Source: QQWI01 sp964522015 | Lineage (GTDB): Bacteria > Bacillota > Clostridia > Peptostreptococcales > Acidaminobacteraceae | Assembly: GCA_964522015.1 (NCBI GenBank) | Contig: CAZFST010000001.1 | Location: 248,001-312,000, forward strand | Reading direction: 5' to 3' | DNA: 64,000 nt | In this document: positions 45,079 to 53,659 of the stretch, piece after piece | How positions within the stretch are numbered: the stretch's first letter is position 1 | Layout: every line of letters begins with the position of its first letter | Translations under genes and position numbers: made by a program | The notes under the pieces: generated by a model | The model's input: the letters and a program-made list of their open reading frames with translations, nothing else | Databases searched by the model: none | Told to the model about the DNA's origin: nothing

Positions 45079-45588
45079 ATGCGCATGACACCGACAAAAC
45101 GCATTGTTTTCATGTCACTGATGATTGCAATTGCCTTAACCTTAAACTACTTCGAACGATTTATTCCAATTTCAATCGCAATTCCTGGCGTTAAACTAGG
45201 ATTAGCTAATGTTGTTTCATTAATTGCACTTTGTTTCCTTGGCTTTTCAGAAGTGATGCTTGTTGTAATATTAAGAACAGTTTTAAGCGCCACTTTTTAT
45301 GGTTCTATATCGGCGCTCATGTTTTCACTTGTAGGCGGAATTTTCAGCATGGTTGGCATGTGGATTTTATTTAAACTAAAAAATAATAATCTATCAATTG
45401 TTGGTATCAGTGTATTTGGTGCAGTGTGCCATAATATAGGGCAGGTCAGTGTCGCAGTTTTAATTTTACAAAGTGCAATGATATATACTTACTTGCCAGT
45501 TCTACTATTTTCTAGCGTTATCACTGGGGTTTTAGTGGGCATTGTGGGCAAACGATCAATAGACTATCTTTCTAAAAGTATTCATTAA
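45079..45588 (+). CDS. Gx transporter family membrane protein
   Basis: 169 residues with five or six transmembrane helices (VFMSLMIAIALTLNYFERF, LGLANVVSLIALCFLGF and so on). The sequence IAIPGVKLGLANVVSLIALCFLG is typical of the Gx/heptaprenyl diphosphate synthase component I (HepS/Gx) family, related to the S-components of ECF transporters. In Clostridia these genes cluster with NusG-II proteins and ApbE or with polyprenyl synthase; here it is alone. Substrate unknown. Confidence 0.82.
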   Translation: MRMTPTKRIVFMSLMIAIALTLNYFERFIPISIAIPGVKLGLANVVSLIALCFLGFSEVMLVVILRTVLSATFYGSISALMFSLVGGIFSMVGMWILFKLKNNNLSIVGISVFGAVCHNIGQVSVAVLILQSAMIYTYLPVLLFSSVITGVLVGIVGKRSIDYLSKSIH

Positions 45589-45647
45589 ACGAATGGTAGC
45601 TTAAATATTGATTAGGTTAGAGTCGCATTAGAATAGCATTAACCACA

Positions 45648-45676
45648 TTGCAAGCCTTTCATCATGGTGTTATGAT
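45648..45676 (+). promoter_or_regulatory. Predicted promoter of the PspC/LiaF-like pair
   Basis: -35 TTGCAA (45648-45653), 17-bp spacer, -10 TATGAT (45671-45676), 35 bp before the start codon. Confidence 0.6.
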
Positions 45677-45710
45677 GAATTCAAAGATAGAATCAAAGGA
45701 GGGCAATGAT

Positions 45711-46097
45711 ATGCTAGGCTTATATAGAGACAAAAAAGATGTGGTTGTTTGTGGGATTTTATCAGGTATTGCGAAACATACAGGTTATGATGTTTCCCTC
45801 ATTCGTGTTGGCTATGCTATATTTTCGATTATGTCTGCGGGAGTTGCCATCATGATGTATGCCATTGCGTGCCTCTTTGTTAAGACAGAACCCCCTGGCT
45901 ATCAACAGCCTTATACTGTTGAAAAAAAGCCACTGCAGTTAAATCAGCACGTAGCTATTGGTGGAATTTTAGTGATAATCGGATTATCCATTGCCATGAG
46001 AAGTCTATTTGCATGGCTAGATTTTGGTCTTGTAATCTCAATTGTTCTTGTCGGTTTTGGTTTTTATTTGTTCAAGCAAAACCAAAAGGCGGTCTAA
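45711..46097 (+). CDS. PspC domain membrane protein
   Basis: 128 residues from ATG 45711, set by AAAGGAGGG eight bases upstream; longer versions start before this site. PspC domain at the N-terminus (LYRDKKDVVVCGILSGIAKHTGYDVSLIRVGYAIFSIMS), three or four transmembrane helices in all. PspC-type proteins sense or respond to envelope stress. It overlaps nothing but ends one base before the LiaF-like gene, so the two are a unit. Confidence 0.85.
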   Translation: MLGLYRDKKDVVVCGILSGIAKHTGYDVSLIRVGYAIFSIMSAGVAIMMYAIACLFVKTEPPGYQQPYTVEKKPLQLNQHVAIGGILVIIGLSIAMRSLFAWLDFGLVISIVLVGFGFYLFKQNQKAV

Positions 46098-46098
46098 T

Positions 46099-47013
46099 AT
46101 GAAAACAAAAAAAGTACTTTGGGGTGGGATGTTAATCCTTATTGGTATTCTAGCACTACTATTCAATTTCGGAATCTTAGGGCTTGGTTTTATTCAAGCA
46201 GTCATTGCATTATGGCCCTTATTTATCGTAGGCGCTGGTTTAGGTATGATTTTTAGGCCTAATGCACTTATTCAATTATTAATTTGGGTGGTGATTGTAG
46301 CCATTGTTGTCTATTTCGGGGTGTTCGGAAGCCGTTATGAGTTTATTACAAAAAATGCGGATAATTGGTCATTTTCCTTTCCTTTGAATATGGAGATAGC
46401 AGAATCAGAAGTGTTTACGTATGACGCTTTTCCTCAAAAAAAGGCAAGATTGGAGATGGCTGTAGCAGCGGGACAATTATTGATTGAATCCTCAGACGAA
46501 GATAAAACAGTGCTGTCTGTTCCTAAAAACAAAACGTCAGTTGAATCAAGTCAAGATGAAGACGTAAGAGTCATTCAAGTCAAAAGCATAGACAATAATA
46601 ATGCAAAGGAAATAAATCTTCAAAATATGTATGATCTAAGTTTAGATAGTAAAAAGATATGGTCATTCGATATTTCTGGAGCTGCAGTAGAGGGCCATTT
46701 GGACCTAACTGATTTAAATACAGAAGCCCTTTTGATCGATATGGCTGCTGGTGATATTCATATTACCTTTGGTGAGTTAAGCGATTTGACTACCGTGACA
46801 TTAAAAGGTGCTGCTTCAAATGTTCATTTAGAGATTCCGCAAAACGTCGGTGTTAGAATTGTAGTGAATAGTGTTGTTTCAGATGTAAAATTCAATGGTG
46901 AATTCACCTCAAAAGACAAGATATATACAAGTTCTAATTACGAAACTGCAGCAAAAAAAATTGAAATTATCTCAGAAAGCGCTTTGACAAGTTTATATAT
47001 TGATCACAACTAA
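46099..47013 (+). CDS. LiaF-like membrane protein with C-terminal beta-helix (toastrack) domain
   Basis: 304 residues from ATG 46099 (AAGGCGG upstream). Residues 5-90 hold three or four transmembrane helices (LWGGMLILIGILALLFNFGILGLGF), as in LiaI/LiaF-type N-termini. Residues about 125-300 are soluble and rich in short beta strands (HLDLTDLNTEALLIDMAAGD, VHLEIPQNVGVRIVVNS), the DUF4097/toastrack pattern. With the PspC gene before it, it should belong to an envelope stress module that keeps a sensor or membrane in check. No LiaRS two-component genes are nearby. Confidence 0.8.
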   Translation: MKTKKVLWGGMLILIGILALLFNFGILGLGFIQAVIALWPLFIVGAGLGMIFRPNALIQLLIWVVIVAIVVYFGVFGSRYEFITKNADNWSFSFPLNMEIAESEVFTYDAFPQKKARLEMAVAAGQLLIESSDEDKTVLSVPKNKTSVESSQDEDVRVIQVKSIDNNNAKEINLQNMYDLSLDSKKIWSFDISGAAVEGHLDLTDLNTEALLIDMAAGDIHITFGELSDLTTVTLKGAASNVHLEIPQNVGVRIVVNSVVSDVKFNGEFTSKDKIYTSSNYETAAKKIEIISESALTSLYIDHN

Positions 47014-47037
47014 AAGTCGCTAATTGCGGCTTTTTTT
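47012..47037 (+). terminator. Terminator of the PspC/LiaF-like operon
   Basis: 8-bp stem AAAGTCGC/GCGGCTTT (one G-U), TAATT loop, T7. Confidence 0.8.
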
Positions 47038-47056
47038 ATATTTTTTTTACAACTAT

Positions 47057-47169
47057 GGATTGTCACAAATAAGTTTTTTACAAAACTTACTTGTGATAAT
47101 CCAGTTGTCATTAAATATTTCCATTTGTAACAGTCCAAAGGTTGACAAGAGGGTTATGGATTGTTACAA
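47057..47169. promoter_or_regulatory. Four evenly spaced operator-like sites (GGAYTGTYACAA)
   Basis: Copies: 47057-47068 (+, GGATTGTCACAA), 47091-47102 (-, GGATTATCACAA), 47125-47136 (-, GGACTGTTACAA), 47158-47169 (+, GGATTGTTACAA). Steps between starts are 34, 34 and 33 bp. The first two belong to a 21-bp inverted repeat with a four-base loop (19 of 21 positions identical; arms 47057-47077 and 47082-47102). The last one overlaps the -10 of the ArsR-like gene. Confidence 0.75.
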
Positions 47170-47170
47170 T
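47142..47170 (+). promoter_or_regulatory. Near-consensus sigma-A promoter of the ArsR-like gene
   Basis: -35 TTGACA (47142-47147, perfect), 17-bp spacer, -10 TACAAT (47165-47170). Start codon 37 bases on. Confidence 0.8.
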
Positions 47171-47206
47171 ATTAACAATACACTTTAACTAGGAGGGATA
47201 CTACAA

Positions 47207-47770
47207 TTGAAAGAAACTAAAAATTTAACCGATTTAGTGGCGATTAAAGCTTATTCAGATCCATTTCGGATGATGATACTCAAATCGTATTTTAAGATTA
47301 ATAGACCGGCAACTGTGAAACAAATTGCTGACGAAATGAAAGAAGTTCCTGCAAAGATTCACTACCATGTTAAAAAAATGGTAGAATCAGGGATATTGAA
47401 ATTGTGTTTTACAAAAGAGGTGAATGGTATTACAGCTAAGTTTTACGAACCATGTGCAAAATCATTTAATATTGTACATGACAAAATAAGACAGCATGAG
47501 CAGGACTTTTTAAACGAGCAGAATAGCGAGTTGAATTTTATGGGCGTTTTTGATGATCACAAACAAATTGCTTATGATGCCATGAGTGCGCCAACATCTC
47601 CTGATCCTTTTGTCATGGCATCCGAACTTTTCCTCAGCACACAAGAATATAAAGAACTAACAGCTTATATTGAGCAACTTCATCTAAAAAGCCAAAGAAA
47701 AAGCAGCAAAAAGAAGCAATTTAAATTTTTAACATCAATTTCTCAAGTGAATTATACCGAAAGCGTTTAA
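47207..47770 (+). CDS. ArsR-like winged-helix transcriptional regulator
   Basis: 187 residues; TTG start nine bases after AGGAGGG. Winged-helix domain at residues 10-85: AIKAYSDPFRMMILKSYF, then PATVKQIADEMKEVPAKIHYHVKKMVESGILKL (recognition helix in the VPAKIHYHVKKM part). The C-terminal half is helical and charged, and ends in a Lys/Ser-rich tail. No conserved metal-binding Cys pair is seen. The four evenly spaced dyad sites around its own strong promoter suggest autorepression. It follows the envelope stress pair but a terminator and own promoter separate them. Confidence 0.8.
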   Translation: MKETKNLTDLVAIKAYSDPFRMMILKSYFKINRPATVKQIADEMKEVPAKIHYHVKKMVESGILKLCFTKEVNGITAKFYEPCAKSFNIVHDKIRQHEQDFLNEQNSELNFMGVFDDHKQIAYDAMSAPTSPDPFVMASELFLSTQEYKELTAYIEQLHLKSQRKSSKKKQFKFLTSISQVNYTESV

Positions 47771-47848
47771 ACTACTTTTATTATGATATAAGTGTAATGA
47801 GGAAATCATTCATTTATAGCATTAACAAAAACTAAAAGTAGGTGAAAA

Positions 47849-48205
47849 ATGATTTATCAATACAAACATGAAATACACGTTGACCGTAAACAAAAAAGTT
47901 ATGGCTATTTGACTGGTCACATTGATCAACTTAGTTGGTATGCCTTACTACATAAAGAAGAAGTGCCCCATGGCATTGATCCTGAAACCTTTAAGCGGGG
48001 GTATGGCAGGATTACTAGACTCTATCTATATGAGGAGAAATCTAGTTTTGAAGGGAATCCATTTGCCCCTTCAATGTCACTTAAGCGTACCATTCACGCT
48101 GAATTTGATGATGGCTGGAAGATATTGAATCCAGCCTATATGTCATATGTTGAAGAATTAATAACATTTGTGGACCGACGGTACTCTTTTAAAATCATAA
48201 AATAA
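47849..48205 (+). CDS. Hypothetical protein
   Basis: 118 residues; AGGTG six bases before ATG. Soluble; rich in Tyr (11 visible) and His at the start (MIYQYKHEIHVDRKQKSYGYLTGHI), with GRITRLYLYEEKSSFEGNPF in the middle. I recognise no domain. It lies between the ArsR-like gene and the valS T-box leader. Confidence 0.5.
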   Translation: MIYQYKHEIHVDRKQKSYGYLTGHIDQLSWYALLHKEEVPHGIDPETFKRGYGRITRLYLYEEKSSFEGNPFAPSMSLKRTIHAEFDDGWKILNPAYMSYVEELITFVDRRYSFKIIK

Positions 48206-48302
48206 TCAAATCGTGGTCTATCAAAATCATGATATAAGCTAAATAGAGTGCTGCAAAATCCCCTTGACAGTTGGGCCCATAGACTATAGAATTTTAGGCA
48301 GA

Positions 48303-48517
48303 GTCAATGATAAAGAGGAGTAAATAGCAAATGCACTTTAGAGAAGGCAATCTCGCTGAAATTTGCCTGTGTCACATGCTATTGAAGTCGCTTTTGAGAT
48401 CGGTGGGGGAATTGAGTAACCCACTGCGGGTCATGCCGTTATACCTGATTGAGAGCCTATGGAAAAAGGGTGGTACCGCGGAAATTATCTTCGTCCCTTA
48501 TAAGACGGGGCTTTTTT
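48303..48517 (+). promoter_or_regulatory. T-box leader of valS (specifier GUC)
   Basis: Begins with the Stem I hallmark AAGAGGAGTA (about 48311-48320); GTC at 48387-48389 sits in GAAGTCGCTTTTGAG, at the specifier-loop position, which fits valine. The T-box sequence AGGGTGGTACCGCGG is at 48467-48481, then the terminator hairpin (TCGTC/GACGG) and T6 (48512-48517). Uncharged tRNA-Val should favour the antiterminator and valS expression. Confidence 0.92.
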
Positions 48518-48546
48518 GCTTTTTTGAAACTAAACTGGAGGTCATT

Positions 48547-51183
48547 ATGAACGTTACAATGGAAGGTCGTTATCAACCAAAGGACTTTGAAGAGAAAACT
48601 TATGAAAAATGGCAAGAAAAAGATGCATTTAAAGCCCATGTCAATCCTAACAAAAAACCATTCACCATCGTTTTACCACCACCCAATATTACCGGTCAAT
48701 TGCATATGGGCCACGCCCTAGATCATACATTACAAGATGTTTTGATTCGATATAAACGGATGTCTGGCTATGAGGCTCTATGGCTCCCAGGCACCGATCA
48801 TGCTTCAATTGCAACAGAAGTTAAGGTTTGGGACAAGCTAAAAGAAGACGGCCTAAATAAGCATGAAGTCAGCCGTGAAGAATTTTTAGAACACGCCTGG
48901 TCTTGGAAAGAGCAGTATGGGGATCGCATTGTAGCCCAAATGAAAAAACTTGGCAACTCTTGCGATTGGTCAAGAGAGCGTTTTACAATGGATGAAATGT
49001 GCAGCGAAGCTGTCCAAGATGTTTTTATCAAACTCCATAAAAAAGGGTACATTTATCGTGGTTATCGATTGATTAATTGGTGCCCTGATTGTGGCACAAC
49101 CCTTTCTGATGCTGAAGTTGAGCATGAAGATAAGCAAGGTAACTTTTACCAAATAAAATATCGCGTCAAAGATTCTGACGAATATTTAGTCGTTGCCACC
49201 ACAAGACCAGAAACGTTGCTTGGAGATTCTGCAGTCGCAGTCCACCCAGATGATGCCCGCTACCAACATCTCATTGGTAAAACCGTCTTGGTACCTATCA
49301 TCAATCGAGAAATTCCCGTCATCGCCGATACTTATGTTGACCTAGAAACAGGAACAGGGGCCTTAAAAGTAACACCTGCCCACGATCCAAATGACTTTGA
49401 AATAGGTAACCGTCATAACCTTAGACAAATCATCATATTAGATAACAAAGCACATATGACTGGTGAAGTAGGCCCCTACGAGGGCTTGGACCGTTACGTT
49501 TGCCGCAAACAAATCGTGAAAGATCTGGAACTAGCTGATCTACTGGTTTCAGTGAAGCCCCACGACCATAGTGTTGGTCAGTGCTACCGCTGCAATACGG
49601 TGGTTGAACCCATGCTTTCTGATCAATGGTTTGTCAAAATGGAAGAAATGGCAAAGCCAGCTCTGGATGCATTAGGTAAAGAGCTTCAGTTCGTTCCTGA
49701 ACGGTTCAGCAAAATTTATGTTAATTGGTTAGAGAATATTAGGGACTGGTGTATTTCCAGACAGTTATGGTGGGGTCACCGTATTCCGGCTTACTACTGC
49801 CAAGGTTGTAAGCATATCGAGGTTTCTAGAGAAATGCCAGATGTGTGTCCAGATTGCGGATCCACTGACTTTAAACAAGATGAAGATGTACTGGATACAT
49901 GGTTTAGTTCTGCACTTTGGCCTTTTTCAACTCTCGGATGGCCTAATAAGACAGAGGAATACGACTATTTTTACCCGACGGATGTGCTAGTAACTGGCTA
50001 TGACATCATCTTTTTCTGGGTTGTACGGATGGTTTTTTCAGGTATTGAACAAACCAATCAAGTACCTTTCAAAGATGTATTTATACATGGTTTAATACGC
50101 GATGCACAGGGTCAAAAAATGAGCAAATCTTTAGGTAACGGTGTAGATCCTCTTGATGTTATCGATGTATTTGGCGCGGATGCACTGCGTTTTATGTTAA
50201 TCACAGGCAATACCCCAGGCCATGATCAAAGATACCAAACCGAACGTGTTGAAGCTGCAAGAAACTTTGCCAATAAGCTTTGGAATGCATCACGGTTTGT
50301 CTTAATGGGTGTTTCTGACGCTTCTGATACCTTAGACGATACAACTAGCTTAACGCTTGCTGATCGATGGATTTTAGCCCGTGTTAATCGTGTAATTGGC
50401 GCTGTTGAAGTCGCCATGGATAAATACGATTTAGGTTACGCAGGGGATATGCTTTATGATTTTATTTGGAATGAGTACTGCGACTGGTACATTGAGATGG
50501 CTAAAGTTCGGCTATACGGTCAAGATGCTAAGGCAAAAGAAGCGGTAGAACGGGTTTTGATGTATGTGCTAAAGCGTATTTTGATTATGTTGCATCCTTT
50601 TATGCCATTTATTACAGAAGAAATATGGTCAAATATTTCTCCAGATTTATTGATTACCACGGATTGGTTATCTCCTGATAAAGAGTGGGAAGACCAAATG
50701 GCCATTGATGAGATGGAGATTGTCATGGCAGCAATCAAGAGCATTCGCAATGCCCGTGCTGAAATGAATATTCCGCCGTCAAAAAAAGCCCGTTTATTTG
50801 TTAAAACAACCGCTAATCCAGAAATATTCGCCTCTCAAGGTGCGTACTTCTCTGGCCTCGCCTCTGTTAGCGACTTGCAAATTATAGACGCTAACACAGT
50901 TCTACCGGATGATGTGATTGTTGCAGTATCATCCATGACCGAGCTCTACATCCCGGCTGATGACCTGATTGATTATCATAAAGAGATGGAACGACTCACT
51001 AAAGAAAAGTTAAAATTAGAAATAGAAATTGAAAGAATCGCTTCAAAGCTTGCTAATCAAGGCTTCTTAGCGAAAGCACCAGAGCAAATGGTTATTTCAG
51101 AAAAAGAAAAACAAGGTAAATTTGCAGATATGTTGGCAGTTGTTGAAGAACGACTTGTGCAAGTGTCTAAAAAATTAAGCTGA
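48547..51183 (+). CDS. valS: Valyl-tRNA synthetase
   Basis: 878 residues, typical for bacterial ValRS; start at 48547 after GGAGG (a longer frame would begin inside the T-box). Class I motifs: PPPNITGQLHMGHAL (HIGH equivalent) and KMSKSLGNG (KMSKS). Editing domain with VATTRPETLLGDSAVAVHP, zinc ribbon CPDCGTTL and CQGCKHI...CPDCGST, and a C-terminal coiled coil (EMERLTKEKLKLEIEIERI) that contacts tRNA-Val. It charges tRNA-Val and hydrolyses Thr-tRNA-Val. Controlled by the upstream T-box. folC follows eight bases later. Confidence 0.98.
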   Translation: MNVTMEGRYQPKDFEEKTYEKWQEKDAFKAHVNPNKKPFTIVLPPPNITGQLHMGHALDHTLQDVLIRYKRMSGYEALWLPGTDHASIATEVKVWDKLKEDGLNKHEVSREEFLEHAWSWKEQYGDRIVAQMKKLGNSCDWSRERFTMDEMCSEAVQDVFIKLHKKGYIYRGYRLINWCPDCGTTLSDAEVEHEDKQGNFYQIKYRVKDSDEYLVVATTRPETLLGDSAVAVHPDDARYQHLIGKTVLVPIINREIPVIADTYVDLETGTGALKVTPAHDPNDFEIGNRHNLRQIIILDNKAHMTGEVGPYEGLDRYVCRKQIVKDLELADLLVSVKPHDHSVGQCYRCNTVVEPMLSDQWFVKMEEMAKPALDALGKELQFVPERFSKIYVNWLENIRDWCISRQLWWGHRIPAYYCQGCKHIEVSREMPDVCPDCGSTDFKQDEDVLDTWFSSALWPFSTLGWPNKTEEYDYFYPTDVLVTGYDIIFFWVVRMVFSGIEQTNQVPFKDVFIHGLIRDAQGQKMSKSLGNGVDPLDVIDVFGADALRFMLITGNTPGHDQRYQTERVEAARNFANKLWNASRFVLMGVSDASDTLDDTTSLTLADRWILARVNRVIGAVEVAMDKYDLGYAGDMLYDFIWNEYCDWYIEMAKVRLYGQDAKAKEAVERVLMYVLKRILIMLHPFMPFITEEIWSNISPDLLITTDWLSPDKEWEDQMAIDEMEIVMAAIKSIRNARAEMNIPPSKKARLFVKTTANPEIFASQGAYFSGLASVSDLQIIDANTVLPDDVIVAVSSMTELYIPADDLIDYHKEMERLTKEKLKLEIEIERIASKLANQGFLAKAPEQMVISEKEKQGKFADMLAVVEERLVQVSKKLS

Positions 51184-51191
51184 GGATAATC

Positions 51192-52490
51192 ATGAAGACT
51201 ATTTTGACTTATGAGGCTGCAATTGCTTATATTCACGATACGAATAAATTTGCTAGTAAGCTCGGATTGGAAAATATTCGAGCTCTGCTAGATCGGTTGG
51301 GGAATCCACAGGATGATTTGCGCTTTGTTCACGTTGCTGGCACCAATGGGAAAGGCTCCACCACTGCTTTTATTTCTTATGCTTTAAAGGCGCAAGGCTA
51401 TCGAGTCGGCACTTACACGTCCCCATTTTTGCAACAGTTTAATGAGCGAATTCAAATTAATCATGAGCCCATATCAGATAAGTCCTTAGCGATTCATACA
51501 ACCGCTGTTAAAGAGGCTATTGATGATATGGTTGCGGCTGGATTAGAGCACCCCACAGAATTTGAAATTGTAACAGCAATTGGTTTTGAGTATTTTAAGG
51601 CCCAAGGGGTTGACGTTGTGGTGTTAGAAGTCGGGCTAGGTGGACGATTGGATTCTACTAATATTATTTCTAATCCATTAGCCTGTGTGATTACGCCGAT
51701 TGCCCTTGATCATGTACAATATTTAGGTGATACCATAGAAAAAATTGCATTTGAAAAGGCAGGGATTATCAAAAATGATTCTATTGTAGTTTGCGCCAGT
51801 CAATCCCTTGAAGCGATTAATGTGATTAAAACTAAGGCAACACAAACAAAGTCCATGCTGATCATTAGCGACTCAAACCTATCTGTTATTTCAAAAATGT
51901 CACTTGATGGCACGGAATTTAGCTATAAAGAACATGCTTATACAATTGGTCTACTTGGAGCCCATCAAATACAGAATGCTTGTACAGCAATTGATACGCT
52001 CATAGCGCTGACTTCTAGTGGTGGGATTCACGTTAGTATGGCTGCCATTGAAATGGGCTTAAAAGAGGCCCAGTGGGCTGGTAGGTTTGAAATTGTCCAT
52101 AAGGATCCGACTTTAATTATTGATGGGGCACACAATGCACATGGTGTAAAGGCCCTGCGGGAAGCTATTTTAACTTATAACCCGACAGGAAAAAGAATTG
52201 CTATTTTTGGCATGATGGCTGATAAGGATGTGAAAGAAGTCCTCGGATCTGTCCATGATTTATTTGATGTTTTTTATACGGTGGAACCCAATAATCCAAG
52301 GGCCATGACCCATGGGGATATCCACAAAGTACTAGTAGAGCTTAACTTTTCAGGCCCAATATACCCCTTATCTAAAATTGATTTGGTCCGTGACTTGATG
52401 GCAAGTGAGAAGGAAACTAACCCCATTTTGTATAGTTTTGGGAGCCTTTATTACATCGGAGAAGTGCGTTCGATTTGTCTTGAAAAATAA
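51192..52490 (+). CDS. folC: Folylpolyglutamate synthase/dihydrofolate synthase
   Basis: 432 residues, standard FolC length. Mur-ligase-like P-loop VAGTNGKGSTTAFI (about 48-61), PFLQQFNERIQIN, VVLEVGLGGRLDSTN, ITPIALDHVQYLG and DGAHNAHG (Glu ligase domain). It adds Glu to dihydropteroate and to tetrahydrofolates. Pairing of valS and folC in one transcript is common in Firmicutes. It completes the folate genes in this window. Start GAGGATAATC-ATG. Confidence 0.95.
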   Translation: MKTILTYEAAIAYIHDTNKFASKLGLENIRALLDRLGNPQDDLRFVHVAGTNGKGSTTAFISYALKAQGYRVGTYTSPFLQQFNERIQINHEPISDKSLAIHTTAVKEAIDDMVAAGLEHPTEFEIVTAIGFEYFKAQGVDVVVLEVGLGGRLDSTNIISNPLACVITPIALDHVQYLGDTIEKIAFEKAGIIKNDSIVVCASQSLEAINVIKTKATQTKSMLIISDSNLSVISKMSLDGTEFSYKEHAYTIGLLGAHQIQNACTAIDTLIALTSSGGIHVSMAAIEMGLKEAQWAGRFEIVHKDPTLIIDGAHNAHGVKALREAILTYNPTGKRIAIFGMMADKDVKEVLGSVHDLFDVFYTVEPNNPRAMTHGDIHKVLVELNFSGPIYPLSKIDLVRDLMASEKETNPILYSFGSLYYIGEVRSICLEK

Positions 52491-52681
52491 ACTGTGACAA
52501 ATTAGAAACTTTTTTTAAAAAAAGACTAGTAATTTAAGAGTATACAGGTTACAATGTACTTACCTTGCATGAACAAGTTATTGTATATTCACAGGAATTT
52601 GACGTTATACGCTTCAAATTTTTATTGTGCAGTACGGCTTGAGAATGAAAAAGGCAATGAATATTTTGGAGGTACAGTATA

Positions 52682-52879
52682 ATGACTGGTACAGTAAAAT
52701 GGTTTAACGCAGAAAAAGGATTTGGTTTCATCACTTCTGAAGAAGGTAATGACGTTTTCGCTCACTACTCACAAATTCAAAAAGACGGTTACAAAACATT
52801 AGAAGAAGGCGAAAAAGTTTCTTTCAATGTAGTTAACGGTCCTAAAGGCCCACAAGCTGAAAACATCGTATCTCTATAA
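52682..52879 (+). CDS. Cold-shock protein (CspA family)
   Basis: 65 residues, one cold-shock domain with TGTVKWFNAEKGFGFITSEEG (RNP1 KGFGFI) and DVFAHYSQI (RNP2). It binds single-stranded RNA/DNA and acts as an RNA chaperone. TTGGAGGTACAGTATA precedes ATG. A TACAAT -10 candidate (52550-52555) gives a leader of about 120 bases, typical for csp genes, whose leaders often fold differently in the cold. Own terminator follows. Confidence 0.95.
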   Translation: MTGTVKWFNAEKGFGFITSEEGNDVFAHYSQIQKDGYKTLEEGEKVSFNVVNGPKGPQAENIVSL

Positions 52880-52893
52880 TTGATGCAAAGTAA

Positions 52894-52926
52894 CACCCCT
52901 GTGCTAAGCACAGGGGTTTTCTTTTT
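52894..52926 (+). terminator. Terminator of the cold-shock gene
   Basis: Perfect 10-bp stem ACCCCTGTGC/GCACAGGGGT with a three-base loop, then a T-rich run. Confidence 0.9.
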
Positions 52927-52978
52927 ATAGACAAAAACATTCTGTGTAGAATATTCAAAGTATATCACACGTATACAA

Positions 52979-53007
52979 TTGACACCTTGCGTATAACTAA
53001 CTATAAT
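52979..53007 (+). promoter_or_regulatory. Perfect-consensus sigma-A promoter of the SAM-riboswitch operon
   Basis: TTGACA (52979-52984), 17-bp spacer, TATAAT (53002-53007). Such strength is usual where control is by termination downstream. Confidence 0.85.
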
Positions 53008-53025
53008 GAGACTAATTTAATAACA

Positions 53026-53168
53026 CTTATCAAGAGAGACTGAGGGACAGGCCCTATGAAGTCCAGCAACCTAGCGTAGCTAAGGTGCCAAATCCTACGG
53101 TTAAACCGGAAGATAAGTTAGACAAAACATTCTAACTACTGTGTCATTATCCTGGGTAGTTTTTTTTA
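53026..53168 (+). promoter_or_regulatory. SAM-I (S-box) riboswitch with terminator
   Basis: Aptamer 53026-53117: P1 CTTATC/GATAAG, conserved AGAGAGACTGAGGGA, GGCCCTATGAAGTCCAGCAA, AAGGTGCCAAATCCTACGG and AAACCGGAAGAT. Expression platform: GTTAGA (53117-53122) can pair with TCTAAC (53131-53136) as antiterminator, or AACTAC (53134-53139) with GTAGTT (53156-53161) followed by T8 as terminator. SAM binding should therefore switch the operon off. Confidence 0.95.
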
Positions 53169-53254
53169 TTGTCAAAAATCAAATGAATTCTGATTGACAG
53201 CCGATAGGGGGTGCACATCCTGTTGGCTAATGGTAAGTTAGAAAAGGGGTAAAG

Positions 53255-53659
53255 ATGATTTGTTTAATAGAAATCACGTATAGTCAAAAAACTGTACAGA
53301 AGCCATTGATCTGGGAAATGTCAAAAAAATATGATATTTGCTTCAATATCTATCGGGCCAGTGTAGACGATGCTCTATATGGTCACTTGGTACTTGAAAT
53401 TGAAGGGGACTCCAGATCAGTTCACGCAGCGGTAGAATTTCTAGAAAAAGAAGGGGTAAAAGTTGATTATATTCAGTCAGATATTTTACTGGACTCAAGC
53501 AAGTGCAATCACTGTGGCCTGTGTACGGAGGTTTGCTATACAAAAGCATTAAAAAAAGATGATTGGCAACAGGTTTCATTGGATATGAGTCGCTGTATAC
53601 GCTGTTTGAAATGTATTGATGTGTGCCCGCAAAAGGCGATTGAGAGGAATCGAACATGA
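53255..53659 (+). CDS. NIL-domain 4Fe-4S ferredoxin
   Basis: 134 residues; GGGG site before ATG. Residues 1-75 fit the NIL domain (ICLIEITYSQKTVQKPLIWE, ALYGHLVLEIEGDSRSVHAAVEFLEKEGV), a ferredoxin-like fold found at the C-terminus of methionine ABC transporters. Residues 85-130 carry two [4Fe-4S] motifs: CNHCGLCTEVC and CIRCLKCIDVCP. NIL-ferredoxins of this type take part in an alternative homocysteine synthesis in methanogens with a DUF39 protein, but none is here. It is the first gene behind the SAM riboswitch and overlaps metF by four bases, so it is likely an electron carrier for methionine-related reduction. Confidence 0.85.
   Translation: MICLIEITYSQKTVQKPLIWEMSKKYDICFNIYRASVDDALYGHLVLEIEGDSRSVHAAVEFLEKEGVKVDYIQSDILLDSSKCNHCGLCTEVCYTKALKKDDWQQVSLDMSRCIRCLKCIDVCPQKAIERNRT

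Noticed and set aside
48331..48546. N-terminal extension of valS
   Set aside because: This in-frame stretch lies over the T-box leader and its terminator; GGAGG before 48547 and the family N-terminus mark the true start.
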